A stretch of DNA of 64,000 nucleotides from Bacteroidota bacterium. Lineage in GTDB: Bacteria; Bacteroidota; Bacteroidia; Bacteroidales; Dysgonomonadaceae. Of the stretch, positions 18,044 through 28,146 are shown in pieces. The stretch spans positions 12,259 to 76,258 of the forward strand of contig JAEZGN010000019.1 in the NCBI GenBank assembly GCA_023437305.1, read 5' to 3'. Position 1 is the stretch's first letter; each line of letters begins with the position of its first letter. The notes below the pieces were generated by a model. It saw only the letters and a program-made list of their open reading frames with translations, had not been told where the DNA came from and searched no databases. The translations under genes and the position numbers were made by a program.

Positions 18044-18373
18044 TCAATTTGTAGACTGGTTCCCCTTTCGGAACATAGGGGAACAGTCTTCTATCAGCCA
18101 ACATTATATATGAAGGGAGAGGCGCAAAGCTAGGGAACAGTCTCATTAATAATTTTGCTGAGTTATTTAGGTTAAATAATAGCTTACCATTTTAACCTAT
18201 ATCGATCTACATTCTTTATGCGATTTGTATAAAGAATTGGTATAACTATGTCTAACGCTGGCAAGAAGCTATAGAGTATTAAGTGTTGGTTATGAGCGTT
18301 TTGTTTGTGTTTTATAAGGCAAAAAGCAAAATCATAAAAATACTATATACCTGAAATCTAAAAACAAGAAACT
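18044..18373. promoter_or_regulatory. leader region before first SusC/SusD operon
   Basis: A 330-bp non-coding stretch. A strong hairpin (GACT-GTTCCCCT at 18054-18066 against AGGGGAAC-AGTC at 18077-18088) lies just after the GH116 stop and lacks a T tract. The element GGGAACAGTCT occurs twice (18079-18089 and 18133-18143). A second, 8-bp inverted repeat AGGTTAAA/TTTAACCT is at 18169-18176 and 18191-18198. These could form a processing site or a 5' leader for the downstream SusC. I see no clean TAnnTTTG promoter. Confidence 0.45.
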
Positions 18374-21300
18374 ATGAAATTTAATTATTTAAGAAAACTG
18401 ATTGGAAAGAGTCTTTTATTTTTTCTAATAAATATATTTTCAATCGGTGTTATTGCTCAAAACGAAAAAACAGTAAGTGGCGTAATCAAAGACATGCAAG
18501 GAGTTACAATAGCTGGGGTTACTGTTCGTGTAAAAGGGTTGACAATAGGAACATCATCAGATGCTGATGGAAATTATTCTATAAAAGTACCAATAAATGC
18601 TAATACTCTAATTTTTTCATTTGTAGGAATGAAAGCACGAGAAGTAACTATTGATGGACGATCTGTGGTTAATGTAGAGATGGAAGATGATGCTATTCAA
18701 TTGACTGAAGTAGTTGCAATAGGATATGGTACACAGGCGAAGAAGGATTTGACAGGATCTGTTGGAGTGGTATCTCAAAATAAAATGGAGAATCAGGCTT
18801 CCGTGGGTATTGGACAGAATCTTCAGGGGAAATTGGCTGGAGTTCAGATTACCCAAGATAATGGTACACCCTACGGCGGCACTTCCATAAGAATTAGAGG
18901 TAATGGCTCCTTCGGTGCATCAAGTAGCCCTTTGATTGTAGTAGATGGACTCATCACAAATGATGGGTTGTCTAATTTGAACCCAAATGATGTGGAAAAC
19001 ATTACTATACTGAAGGATGCGGCATCTGCAGCCATATACGGCTCACGCGGAGCTAATGGAGTTGTCATTGTAACTACAAAGAAAGGCAGTTTTGATACAC
19101 CGATGAAAGTAGAAGTATCGGCTTATGCATCTGTAGATAATATACGAACCAAAATTCCAACCCTATCGGCAAAGGAGTATGCAACCGTGATTAACGAATA
19201 TTCTACGAATGCGAATCTTAGTAAACCATTTACAGAAGATGAAATCAATTCTTTTGGAAGAGGAACAAAATGGATAGATGAAATTACTCAAACAGGATAT
19301 AAACAAAATTATTCGATAAGTATTACAGGGGGTACAAAAACAAATACTTATGCTGCTGTAGCCAGTTTTTACACAGGTGAAGGAATTATTAAGAATACAA
19401 ATTTTAAAAGAGGAAACGTTAAACTTAGTAACGACCTCCTCCTTTTACCCACATTGAAGGTTGGAATAAATCTGAATGTCAATTATGGTGTTTCAAAAAA
19501 TACAGATTGGGGACAAGCAATCGATAGAGCATTGATTTATCCTTCAACTGTACCGGCATACGATGAAAATGGAAATTATGGCATATCGTCACATCACGGA
19601 GAACCTATTACCATGTTGCAACCGCTTATTGCTGTTGATTTACGAACCTATGACCAGACTTGGAAAAAATTTATAGGAGTCGCTTATGCAGAATGGGAAA
19701 TAATTAAAGGACTGAAACTAAGGACATCATTCAATGCCGAATATTTTGATTGGAAGCAGGATCATTTCGTCCCATCTTATAGCTTTGGGCCAAAAGGACT
19801 AATCAATGACCATCCAATAGCAGAACTATATGTAGATAAGAATGATAACATTAATTATGAATGGGATAATATCTTAACCTATACGAATAAAATAAATGGA
19901 GATCATAACCTTACAGCAATGGCAGGTTACACTTTTCAGGAAGCCAATATGAGTACATTATGGGCAACTAGGCAGGGTTTCTTGAATAACGATAAAAATA
20001 TGCAGGTTTTGGATGCCGGTTCAAGTAATATTGACAATCGTGGCTCCAAGTCATCATGGGCAATTGTATCATATCTCGGACGTGTTAATTATGATTACCA
20101 AAGCAAATATTTGCTTAGCGCCAGTCTACGTGTAGACCAAACTTCACGTATTGCCAAGAACAATAGAACCGGTGTCTTTCCCGGAGCATCTGCCGGATGG
20201 GTTATTTCTGAAGAGGGTTTTATGAAGAACATAAACAAATCAACTTTAAGTTACCTAAAATTTAGGGCAAGCTGGGGAATACTAGGAAATCAAGACATTG
20301 GCGTCTATCCTTACCAAACTACATTGAACTCTTCAGGCTTATATTATCCTTTTGGAGAAGGGACAGAAGGAATAACTCTGACAGGAGTTGGTCCCACATC
20401 GTTAGGAAATGCTAATCTTAAATGGGAAAAGACATCAACATTAGGAATCGGTTTAGAAGCCTTCTTTTTGAATGATCGGCTAACATTTATGACCGACTTT
20501 TATAGTAGAAATACTTCTGATATTTTGGTGCGTGTACCACTTTTATCAACAGCAGGAGTCGATAATTCCCCATATCAGAATGCAGGAGGAGTGAGAAATA
20601 CAGGACTTGAATTGACCTTAGGTTATTCAAATGTCCGCGACAATCAACCTTTCACGTATGATGTAAGCGTAAACTGGACATTCAATAAAAATAAAGTAAC
20701 TAAAATTCCTGCTCCTATTGTTGGAGGCTTTGACCGCACAGAAGTTGGATATGCTATCAATGAATGGTTTGGATATGTACAAGATGGAATTTTTCAGACT
20801 GAAGAAGAAATCAAAAACGCTCCATTACAACCGAATGCAGAACCAGGAGATATTAAATTTAAAGATTTGGATGATAGCGGTGTAATTGATTCTAAAGATA
20901 GAAAATTCTTAGGACACTCTGCCCCAACTCATACTTTTGGTGGAAATATCACTCTGGCATACAATAATTTCGATCTGTCAGCAAGTTTCTATGGACAACT
21001 TGGTGCATATAGAAGCATCGATCAGCCGGGATTTGCAATTACTCGAAGTGGAGAGCAAACATCCGCTTGGATGTATCAACAGAGATGGACAGGTCCAGGA
21101 ACTAGTAATTATGTTCCCAGGGTAGTGGCAGGAGACCCAAATGATAATTATAGACGTTCTGATTTTTGGCTTCGTTCCAACGATTTCCTTCGATTACAAA
21201 ATATACAGATTGGATACAATTTCGATAAATTATTGAAAGGCCGATCAGCAGGTGCGATTAAGAAATTACGTCTTTATGTGGCTGCGCAGAATTTATTCTG

Positions 21301-21397
21301 TATCAACTCATTCCCTGGGTGGGATCCGGAACAAAATATTGCAGGGGGATTCCCTATTCCAAGATCTTTCTATGCAGGTGTAAATGTTAGTTTTTGA
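18374..21397 (+). CDS. SusC-like TonB-dependent outer-membrane transporter (first copy)
   Basis: A 1007-residue protein with a signal peptide (about 1-29, ending IAQ), a carboxypeptidase-regulatory-like domain (about 33-112, VSGVIKDMQGVTIAGVTVRVKG), a plug domain (about 118-230, with VVDGLITNDGLSNLNPNDVENITILKDAASAAIYG) and a large beta-barrel ending in the aromatic NVSF. SusC forms a TonB-powered channel with its SusD partner to pull oligosaccharides into the periplasm. Its stop precedes the SusD ATG by 23 bases. Its first 110 residues are nearly the same as those of the second SusC at 23082, but the plug and barrel differ strongly. Confidence 0.95.
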   Translation: MKFNYLRKLIGKSLLFFLINIFSIGVIAQNEKTVSGVIKDMQGVTIAGVTVRVKGLTIGTSSDADGNYSIKVPINANTLIFSFVGMKAREVTIDGRSVVNVEMEDDAIQLTEVVAIGYGTQAKKDLTGSVGVVSQNKMENQASVGIGQNLQGKLAGVQITQDNGTPYGGTSIRIRGNGSFGASSSPLIVVDGLITNDGLSNLNPNDVENITILKDAASAAIYGSRGANGVVIVTTKKGSFDTPMKVEVSAYASVDNIRTKIPTLSAKEYATVINEYSTNANLSKPFTEDEINSFGRGTKWIDEITQTGYKQNYSISITGGTKTNTYAAVASFYTGEGIIKNTNFKRGNVKLSNDLLLLPTLKVGINLNVNYGVSKNTDWGQAIDRALIYPSTVPAYDENGNYGISSHHGEPITMLQPLIAVDLRTYDQTWKKFIGVAYAEWEIIKGLKLRTSFNAEYFDWKQDHFVPSYSFGPKGLINDHPIAELYVDKNDNINYEWDNILTYTNKINGDHNLTAMAGYTFQEANMSTLWATRQGFLNNDKNMQVLDAGSSNIDNRGSKSSWAIVSYLGRVNYDYQSKYLLSASLRVDQTSRIAKNNRTGVFPGASAGWVISEEGFMKNINKSTLSYLKFRASWGILGNQDIGVYPYQTTLNSSGLYYPFGEGTEGITLTGVGPTSLGNANLKWEKTSTLGIGLEAFFLNDRLTFMTDFYSRNTSDILVRVPLLSTAGVDNSPYQNAGGVRNTGLELTLGYSNVRDNQPFTYDVSVNWTFNKNKVTKIPAPIVGGFDRTEVGYAINEWFGYVQDGIFQTEEEIKNAPLQPNAEPGDIKFKDLDDSGVIDSKDRKFLGHSAPTHTFGGNITLAYNNFDLSASFYGQLGAYRSIDQPGFAITRSGEQTSAWMYQQRWTGPGTSNYVPRVVAGDPNDNYRRSDFWLRSNDFLRLQNIQIGYNFDKLLKGRSAGAIKKLRLYVAAQNLFCINSFPGWDPEQNIAGGFPIPRSFYAGVNVSF

Positions 21398-21420
21398 ATA
21401 TACTTAAAAATAGAAAAATC

Positions 21421-23019
21421 ATGAAAAATATATTTATTCTTTTATTATTATCATTAATTCTTCTCGGATGTAATGACCATTTAGACAAGATGCCCTATGG
21501 GGTGGTTTCCACTGATAATTTTTATAAGACAGCAGCTGATGCTGAGTCTGCTGTTACAGCCGCATACAAATCATTTCAGTTGTTAGATGGACAAGGAGGT
21601 TGGAATACTCGTGCCGGATATACGCCGATGGGTGATATAACCAGCCCCGATGCACAGGCTCATCCTGACTTAGTTCTTTTTTATCAAATACAACAATCTG
21701 TAGTTCTTGCCAGTTCGGATCAAATGATCATGTTATATCAGAGATGCTACAAAGCTCTTTTATTGGCAAACATAGCAATAGAAAAAATTCCTGCTATAGA
21801 TATGGATGAGAAACATAAATCCCGTTTGATGGGGGAGTTGTATTTTATTCGTGGTTTTTGGCTGTTCCGCTTAGGATATATGTTTGGCACAGCGCCATTG
21901 ACTACGAAACCTCTTGATATATCTGAGCTTGATCTTCCAAACTCTACACGGGAAGCATCTTTTGTTTCCGGGAAAAAAGTAAATAAGTATAAAGTTACAA
22001 AGAGTGACCTGTTCGACCAAGCAGAGGCTGATTTCAAATTAGCTCTAGAGCATGAATTAGCTGATAAAAATACCGGTGATCTTGTAGGAAGAGCTGATAA
22101 AGGGACTATCAAAGCATATCTAACACAAATATATCTATATGAACATAGATGGAGTGAAGCCAAGCCTTTATTAGAAGATATCATGTCGTACGGGTATGAG
22201 TTACTTCCTGATTTTAAAGATCTTTTTGATGGAACACACGACAATAGTATAGAATCTGTTTTTGAAGTGCAGTATACAGCTATGAATCAAAAAGACACAG
22301 ATAGTTTTGGCACTGTTCTACATGCTCCTAATGGTGACGGTTTTGTAGCTGGTGGTGGATGGGGATGGACACGACCGACTCCTGATCTTGAGAGAGAGTA
22401 TGAAGACGGTGATCCGCGTCTGGTTGCAACTATCTTTCGTAAAGATATCGATGATTTTTTCGGTCAGATGTTTGTCGATAAAGTTAATGGAACAGGTTTA
22501 GGTACTCGAAAATGGTGTATAGCTAATCCTCCTAACAATAAGGGTGTGGTTATCAATCAGGTGAGCTGGTACAATTCATGTAATTATAATCTTGTGAGAT
22601 ATGCTGAAGTCCTGCTTTGGTATGCAGAAGTAATGAATGAGTTAGGAGATCAGGCTACTGCAGCTAAATATGTGAATAAAGTAAGAGCACGCACTGCGAC
22701 AACAACTGATCCTAATACTATTAATAAAAACAATATAAAGGAATTACCGCCTATTTCCTCTTCTTTAAGTTATGAAGAAATGTTCTGGGCCATTGTTCAT
22801 GAACGTCGCGTCGAATTTGCAATGGAAGGTAAATTCGGATGGGATCTTAGAAGATGGGGGATAGCAAAAGAATACCTTACTGATTCTAAAAGATGGCAAA
22901 ACCAAGTCACTCCGGGCTACTTTAAATATCAGGACGGAAAAGATGAAATTTTCCCTATTCCTCAATTAGAGATTGACAGATCGCAAGATATTTTGAAACA
23001 AAACCCGGGTTATTTATAA
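21421..23019 (+). CDS. SusD/RagB-like glycan-binding lipoprotein (first copy)
   Basis: A 532-residue surface lipoprotein, read from the ATG at 21421 (an upstream in-frame TTG at 21394 is unlikely because it overlaps the SusC stop). The lipobox LLGC gives lipid-anchored C17. The body shows SusD tetratricopeptide-like helices (TAYKSF, LMGELYFIRGFWLFRLGYMFG) and the C-terminal segment LRRWGIAKEYLTDS with FPIPQLEIDRS. It acts as the lid that captures oligosaccharides over the SusC barrel. It pairs with the SusC just upstream. Its ligand is not predictable from sequence. Confidence 0.94.
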   Translation: MKNIFILLLLSLILLGCNDHLDKMPYGVVSTDNFYKTAADAESAVTAAYKSFQLLDGQGGWNTRAGYTPMGDITSPDAQAHPDLVLFYQIQQSVVLASSDQMIMLYQRCYKALLLANIAIEKIPAIDMDEKHKSRLMGELYFIRGFWLFRLGYMFGTAPLTTKPLDISELDLPNSTREASFVSGKKVNKYKVTKSDLFDQAEADFKLALEHELADKNTGDLVGRADKGTIKAYLTQIYLYEHRWSEAKPLLEDIMSYGYELLPDFKDLFDGTHDNSIESVFEVQYTAMNQKDTDSFGTVLHAPNGDGFVAGGGWGWTRPTPDLEREYEDGDPRLVATIFRKDIDDFFGQMFVDKVNGTGLGTRKWCIANPPNNKGVVINQVSWYNSCNYNLVRYAEVLLWYAEVMNELGDQATAAKYVNKVRARTATTTDPNTINKNNIKELPPISSSLSYEEMFWAIVHERRVEFAMEGKFGWDLRRWGIAKEYLTDSKRWQNQVTPGYFKYQDGKDEIFPIPQLEIDRSQDILKQNPGYL

Positions 23020-23081
23020 ACCAAACTACTAATATAGTTATCAGTGTAATTGTTTATTGTTTCTCTCATAAGATTAAAAGA

Positions 23082-26000
23082 ATGGAAATTAAAAAAATAT
23101 ACATTAAAAAGCTAATAAGAAAAGCCTTATTATTATCGATAATAAGCCTATTTTCCATTAGTATAATCGCACAAAATGATAAAATAGTAATCGGTGTGAT
23201 TAAAGATATGCAAGGAGTAACCATGCCTGGCGTGACAGTACGAGTGAAAGGTTACACAATCGGAACATCTTCTGATGCCGATGGTAATTACTCTATAAAA
23301 GTACCAGCAGATGCTAATACTCTAATTGTTTCATTTATAGGGATGAAACCACAAGAAGTAACTATCGATGGACGATCTGTTATTAATTTAGAGCTAGAAG
23401 AAGATGCTGTTCTACTAAATGAAATAGTTACGATCGGGTATGGAGTAAAAACTAGGGCGACAACAACTGGTGCAGTGGATCTGATAGACAAAAAACAATT
23501 CGAAGACAGGCCTATGACTAATACGACAGCCTTTCTTCAAGGAATTGCTCCCGGTGTTGAAATTCGACGTCATAATGCAGGAAATGTTGGAGAAGAAGGA
23601 TTTGATATTCAAATAAGGGGAGTCACGTCAAGGGCAGACCCCGGAGTCTTAATCGTTGTTGATGGAATTCCATATAAAGACAATAACGCTTCAGCTTTGA
23701 ATAAGTTAAATCCTGCCGATATTGAAAATATAACGATATTGAAAGATGCTCAGGCTGCGATTTATGGTGCTCGTGCTGCAGGTGGAGTCTTACTGGTAAC
23801 GACTAAAAAAGGAAGTACCGGAAAACCAACGATCAGCTATTCCGGCGATTTTTCATTCAATAAACCATCTCGTTTTCCTCAAAAGGTAAATATATTGCAA
23901 CATATTGATATGATGAATCAGGCTTACCTGAATGATGGTATAGCAACACATCAGTATTCGCATTTAGTTCAGTATATAAATACAGCAGATATACATTCAA
24001 AAAATCCATTAGTGGTTAAAGGTGTATTTGGCGACACTCCGGATCTTGTGTTAGGTTATCACGACTGGTGGAAAGAGATGTACGGTACAGCATTTGATCA
24101 TTCTCATAATATGACGATATCAGGCAAAAGTGACAAAACCAATTACTATACATCAATTGGATATCTTGATCAAAATTCTATGTTTAGATACGGAGATCAT
24201 TCCAATCGCAAGTTCTTTGGTCGTTTTAAGCTGGACTATGATATAAATAAATATTTGAAATTAAGAACAAACGTATATGTAGGTCAAAAAAGAGTAAAAG
24301 AACCTTATAATATAGGACATTTAGCATGGCTTACATATTGGACATGGAACTGTCAGCCTACTTACAATGAACAAGGACAGTACTATGGAGCCGGAGGATT
24401 TGGAAACCCTGTAGCATATGCCAAGCATATCGGAAAAATGCAAAGAGATTATTACTCTTATTACACACAATTAGGATTTGATCTAAAACCAATAGACAAC
24501 CTAATGATAACAGGCGACTTTTCTTGGAATATAGATATGGTAGACGAGCGCTACTCGCGAAAACGACACCAAACATATCACTGGGATGGAACACTTAACT
24601 ACGATGTGATTGATTATTGGTTTAGTGGAAAAACAAAAGCAGAATCAATTCATCATCGTAATGATCATAAAGTTGCATCTATTTATGCTAATTATGATTT
24701 TAAATTGGATAAAAACATGTTCAACATAATGGTGGGAGGGTCACACGAAGAACTCGAAAACAGAGGCTTCAATGCCTATCGTTACGACCTAATAACGGAT
24801 GAGCTCGATGTAATGAGTATAGGTGATCCTAACCAACAATTTAATGGAGAATATGTAAATGACTGGGCTATATCTTCATACTTCGGACGTTTAAGTTACA
24901 ATTATGATAGCCGATATTTTTTAGAGGCAACTTATCGTAACGATGGTTCTTCCAGATTTGCAGCAGGTAAAAAATGGGAAGATTTTTGGGGTGTATCCGG
25001 ATCGTGGATAATTTCTAATGAGAACTTCTTTGCACCCGTTAAGAATATTGTAGACTATGCAAAAATAAGACTTTCTTATGGTCAATTAGGGAATCAAGCT
25101 GGAATAGGCTTCTATGATCATTATCAATATATTAATGTAGGAGGTCAGCACCCATTCGGAAATCCAGATTCTCCTTCAAAGTCTATGGTTGCAACATTGG
25201 GTGGAATGCCGTCAGTAGACCGGACATGGGAAACAATAGAAGCATATAATGCAGGATTTGACTTTTTTACTTTGAAAAGTCGTTTGGGTGGGACGTTCGA
25301 TTATTATGTGAAGGAAAATAAGAATATGTTCTATGCAGAAGAGTTTCCTTCAGTTTTGGGTACAGCCGCTCCTCAGATAAATGGTGCTCATCTAAGAACA
25401 AATGGTTGGGAAATATCCCTAAATTGGAAAGATCATATAGGTAAGGTAAACTACCGTATTGGTGCTACACTGAGCAATAATACAAGTAAAGTTATCAAGC
25501 TGAAAGATGCACGCAGTCCTGGTTACGGTCATAATTCATTTATAGAAGGTTATGCTGCAAATTCTTATTTCTTATATACGTTTGATGGTTTTATAAACTC
25601 AGAAGAGGATTTGCAAAAATATCAGAGTACAGTGAAAGGGCCTCCAACAAACCTCAAAATAGGTGATGCCAAATATAGAGATCTGGATGGCGACGGCACT
25701 TTGGAACCCCATCTTTATAAAGCGGGGGATCCCAACTCAGGAGATATTGAATATAAAGGAGACGGAAACCAACATTACCTATATGGAATCAATTTAGAAT
25801 TTGACTGGAATGGAATCGATTTTAGAGCATTTCTCCAAGGAGTAGGAAAATGGATGGTTATGAATAATACGTATGCTGCGGGTCCTGAAGTATGGAAACA
25901 ATCTTCGGAGTATTTCTACAAAAACACTTGGTCTCCGGAAAGGCCAAATGCAGAATATCCACGATTAACACAAGATGGCGGAGCGCATTGGTATAATTAC

Positions 26001-26252
26001 CAACATTCTGATGCTCCATACAAATTCGTAAATAACAGATATTTAAGATTGAAAGATATTCAATTAGGATATTCTTTCAACAAGAATGTTACAAAAAAGC
26101 TAAGTTTAGACAAACTGCGTGTATATGTAAGTGGAACTAACCTTTTCGAATTTGACAATCTACCTGATGGATTCGATCCTGAAACTCCATTCTATGAGAA
26201 CCTTATTCCGTTTACTCGAACTTTTTCTTTTGGTTTAAACGTAACATTCTAA
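23082..26252 (+). CDS. SusC-like TonB-dependent outer-membrane transporter (second copy)
   Basis: A 1056-residue transporter with signal peptide (ending IAQ), regulatory-like domain (GVIKDMQGVTMPGVTVRVKG), plug (ITILKDAQAAIYGARAAGGVLLVTTKKG) and barrel ending NVTF. The N-terminal domain closely matches that of the first SusC, but the plug and barrel diverge, which suggests a different ligand or chain length. It is followed by its SusD partner after 15 bases. Two full SusC/D pairs in one locus are consistent with two related glycans or with long and short chains of one polymer (inference). Confidence 0.95.
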   Translation: MEIKKIYIKKLIRKALLLSIISLFSISIIAQNDKIVIGVIKDMQGVTMPGVTVRVKGYTIGTSSDADGNYSIKVPADANTLIVSFIGMKPQEVTIDGRSVINLELEEDAVLLNEIVTIGYGVKTRATTTGAVDLIDKKQFEDRPMTNTTAFLQGIAPGVEIRRHNAGNVGEEGFDIQIRGVTSRADPGVLIVVDGIPYKDNNASALNKLNPADIENITILKDAQAAIYGARAAGGVLLVTTKKGSTGKPTISYSGDFSFNKPSRFPQKVNILQHIDMMNQAYLNDGIATHQYSHLVQYINTADIHSKNPLVVKGVFGDTPDLVLGYHDWWKEMYGTAFDHSHNMTISGKSDKTNYYTSIGYLDQNSMFRYGDHSNRKFFGRFKLDYDINKYLKLRTNVYVGQKRVKEPYNIGHLAWLTYWTWNCQPTYNEQGQYYGAGGFGNPVAYAKHIGKMQRDYYSYYTQLGFDLKPIDNLMITGDFSWNIDMVDERYSRKRHQTYHWDGTLNYDVIDYWFSGKTKAESIHHRNDHKVASIYANYDFKLDKNMFNIMVGGSHEELENRGFNAYRYDLITDELDVMSIGDPNQQFNGEYVNDWAISSYFGRLSYNYDSRYFLEATYRNDGSSRFAAGKKWEDFWGVSGSWIISNENFFAPVKNIVDYAKIRLSYGQLGNQAGIGFYDHYQYINVGGQHPFGNPDSPSKSMVATLGGMPSVDRTWETIEAYNAGFDFFTLKSRLGGTFDYYVKENKNMFYAEEFPSVLGTAAPQINGAHLRTNGWEISLNWKDHIGKVNYRIGATLSNNTSKVIKLKDARSPGYGHNSFIEGYAANSYFLYTFDGFINSEEDLQKYQSTVKGPPTNLKIGDAKYRDLDGDGTLEPHLYKAGDPNSGDIEYKGDGNQHYLYGINLEFDWNGIDFRAFLQGVGKWMVMNNTYAAGPEVWKQSSEYFYKNTWSPERPNAEYPRLTQDGGAHWYNYQHSDAPYKFVNNRYLRLKDIQLGYSFNKNVTKKLSLDKLRVYVSGTNLFEFDNLPDGFDPETPFYENLIPFTRTFSFGLNVTF

Positions 26253-26267
26253 TAAAAATAAAAGATT

Positions 26268-27965
26268 ATGAAAACACGTAATATAATATTATTACTATGC
26301 TTAATATCTTTTTTTACCGTTTCGTGTGAAAAAGACCTGGATTTACAATCACAAGATGTGATTTCTGATCCTGTATATTTTAAAACTGCAGAAGATTTTA
26401 AAATATATCTTAATCAGTTTTATCGCGATCATTTACCAACATTCAATAATGACGATGATATGTCTGATATTACTAAACCTAATGGATTCAATTCGGTAAG
26501 TAATAGCTCATACTCAACTTCGCCGAGCGATGGGGTTTGGAACGATTCGTATAAAATGATACGTTATGCTAATTATGTACTTGACAAATGCGAAAAAGCA
26601 GAAGAGCCATTGAAAAGCGATATTGGAATATATAAAGCTGAAGCATGTTTCTTTCGGGCCTTTCATTATTTCAATTTACTGAAGAGATTTGGAGGTATTC
26701 CTCTTATTGACAAAGTGCTATCTCTCAGTGATACAGAATATTTATATGGGCCGCGGGCATCGCGTGAGGCTATAACTGAATTTATTCTGAAAGACTTGAA
26801 CGATGCGATAGCGATTTTACCTTTGGAGCAGAATATTGCTCAAGATGATAAAGGTCGTATTTCGAAAGGTGCAGCTCAGGCATTTAAGGCTAGAGTAGCA
26901 TTATTTGAAGGTACATGGAGAAAGTATCACGGGATAGGGAATTATGATGACTTATTTTCAGAAGCAGTAAAAGAGGCAAAACAAGTAATAGATTCAAAAC
27001 AATATGAACTATTTGACAGAAGAGATGTATTAGGGGATTTGAGTTATAAATATTATTTTACTTTATCGAAAATAAAATCGAATTCTGCGGGACTAACAAA
27101 ATCAGATCAGAAGGAAACCATATTTGCAAATCGTTATGATCAAGACATCAGAGAATCGGTTCGTTTAGATAATCAATATCCAACAAAAAAGCTGGCAGAT
27201 ATGTATCTTGACTCGAAAGGCTTACCTATAACTCACCCTAGCAGCAACTTCAAAGGATATGATAAAGTTCTATCCGAATACGAAAATCGTGATCCTCGTA
27301 TGGATATTTTCTTGATCAAGCCTTTCGAGCGTTTTTGGTTATATTCTCAGCCTATGTATAATATAAAATGGGAAGACCCGGATAATTCGGGAATTATTTA
27401 TAAAGTTGATTTTGGATTTTGGACACAGACAGGTTATCGAGGCTTGAAAGCTATCGGAGAAATAACCTTCCCATTAGGTATGGATTGGCCTATTATCCGT
27501 TATACAGAAGTTCTTTTGATCTACGCTGAGGCTTTATTTGAAAAAAATGGGAAGATAACTAACGACGAATTAAATATCAGTATAAATAAATTACGGGATA
27601 GGGTAGGTATGGTACATCTTACCAATGAACATGTAAATACTTATGGCCTGAATATGCTGGATGAAATCCGTAGGGAAAGAACTATTGAATTATGCTTTGA
27701 AGGATATAGATTTGATGACCTTAGAAGGTGGAAAACAGCAGAGGTAGAAATGAGTAAGCCTTTAAAAGGTGTTAAGTTTAAAGGAACCGAGTATGAAACA
27801 AATCCATTGTGGGATGAGGTGAAATATGATTATGATACAGATGGTTGTATCTTATTAGAGACCTCTTCAAAACGAAAATTTGAAAGTAAGCATTATCTAT
27901 TTCCTATTCCGACAAGACAGATACTTCTGAATGGTCAATTGGAACAAAATCCGGGATGGAAGTAA
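26268..27965 (+). CDS. SusD/RagB-like glycan-binding lipoprotein (second copy)
   Basis: A 565-residue lipoprotein with lipobox TVSC (C20). It keeps SusD features: ACFFRAFHYFNLLKRFGGIPLID, the helical repeat region, RTIELCFEGYRFDDLRRW and the ending FPIPTRQILLNGQLEQNPGW. It is 15 bases after its SusC partner and would form the cap of that outer-membrane complex. It is clearly different from the first SusD, which supports separate binding specificities. A 113-bp terminal-inverted-repeat element lies between it and the next GH172 gene. Confidence 0.94.
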   Translation: MKTRNIILLLCLISFFTVSCEKDLDLQSQDVISDPVYFKTAEDFKIYLNQFYRDHLPTFNNDDDMSDITKPNGFNSVSNSSYSTSPSDGVWNDSYKMIRYANYVLDKCEKAEEPLKSDIGIYKAEACFFRAFHYFNLLKRFGGIPLIDKVLSLSDTEYLYGPRASREAITEFILKDLNDAIAILPLEQNIAQDDKGRISKGAAQAFKARVALFEGTWRKYHGIGNYDDLFSEAVKEAKQVIDSKQYELFDRRDVLGDLSYKYYFTLSKIKSNSAGLTKSDQKETIFANRYDQDIRESVRLDNQYPTKKLADMYLDSKGLPITHPSSNFKGYDKVLSEYENRDPRMDIFLIKPFERFWLYSQPMYNIKWEDPDNSGIIYKVDFGFWTQTGYRGLKAIGEITFPLGMDWPIIRYTEVLLIYAEALFEKNGKITNDELNISINKLRDRVGMVHLTNEHVNTYGLNMLDEIRRERTIELCFEGYRFDDLRRWKTAEVEMSKPLKGVKFKGTEYETNPLWDEVKYDYDTDGCILLETSSKRKFESKHYLFPIPTRQILLNGQLEQNPGWK

Positions 27966-28018
27966 TATTGTGATTTTTTCTGCTCGTAATATTATTAATT
28001 TTTACTTTTAGAGAAAAC

Positions 28019-28131
28019 TAAGCTGTCCGAAATCTTATAAAATAGATCTTAAACGGAGGTGAAAAATATCTATCAGAATTTATGATTATCATCAATAGTA
28101 ATAAAATGGTTATCATGTTTCGGACAGCTTA
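28019..28131. mobile_element. MITE-like element with 12-bp terminal inverted repeats and TA ends
   Basis: Perfect inverted repeats TAAGCTGTCCGAAA (28019-28032) and TTTCGGACAGCTTA (28118-28131) bound a 113-bp stretch. Read as AGCTGTCCGAAA arms, the element is flanked by TA on both sides, as expected for a TA target duplication of IS630/mariner-type insertions. It encodes no protein. It lies between the second SusD and a GH172 gene. An alternative is a long-range RNA structure or regulator site. Confidence 0.5.
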
Positions 28132-28146
28132 AAAAAAATAGACAAT

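Noticed and set aside
21394..21420. TTG at 21394 as start of the first SusD
   Set aside because: It overlaps the SusC stop and adds residues before a good lipoprotein signal that starts at the ATG at 21421.
21747..22244. 165-codon minus-strand ORF inside SusD
   Set aside because: No recognisable domain and fully antisense to a conserved SusD gene.
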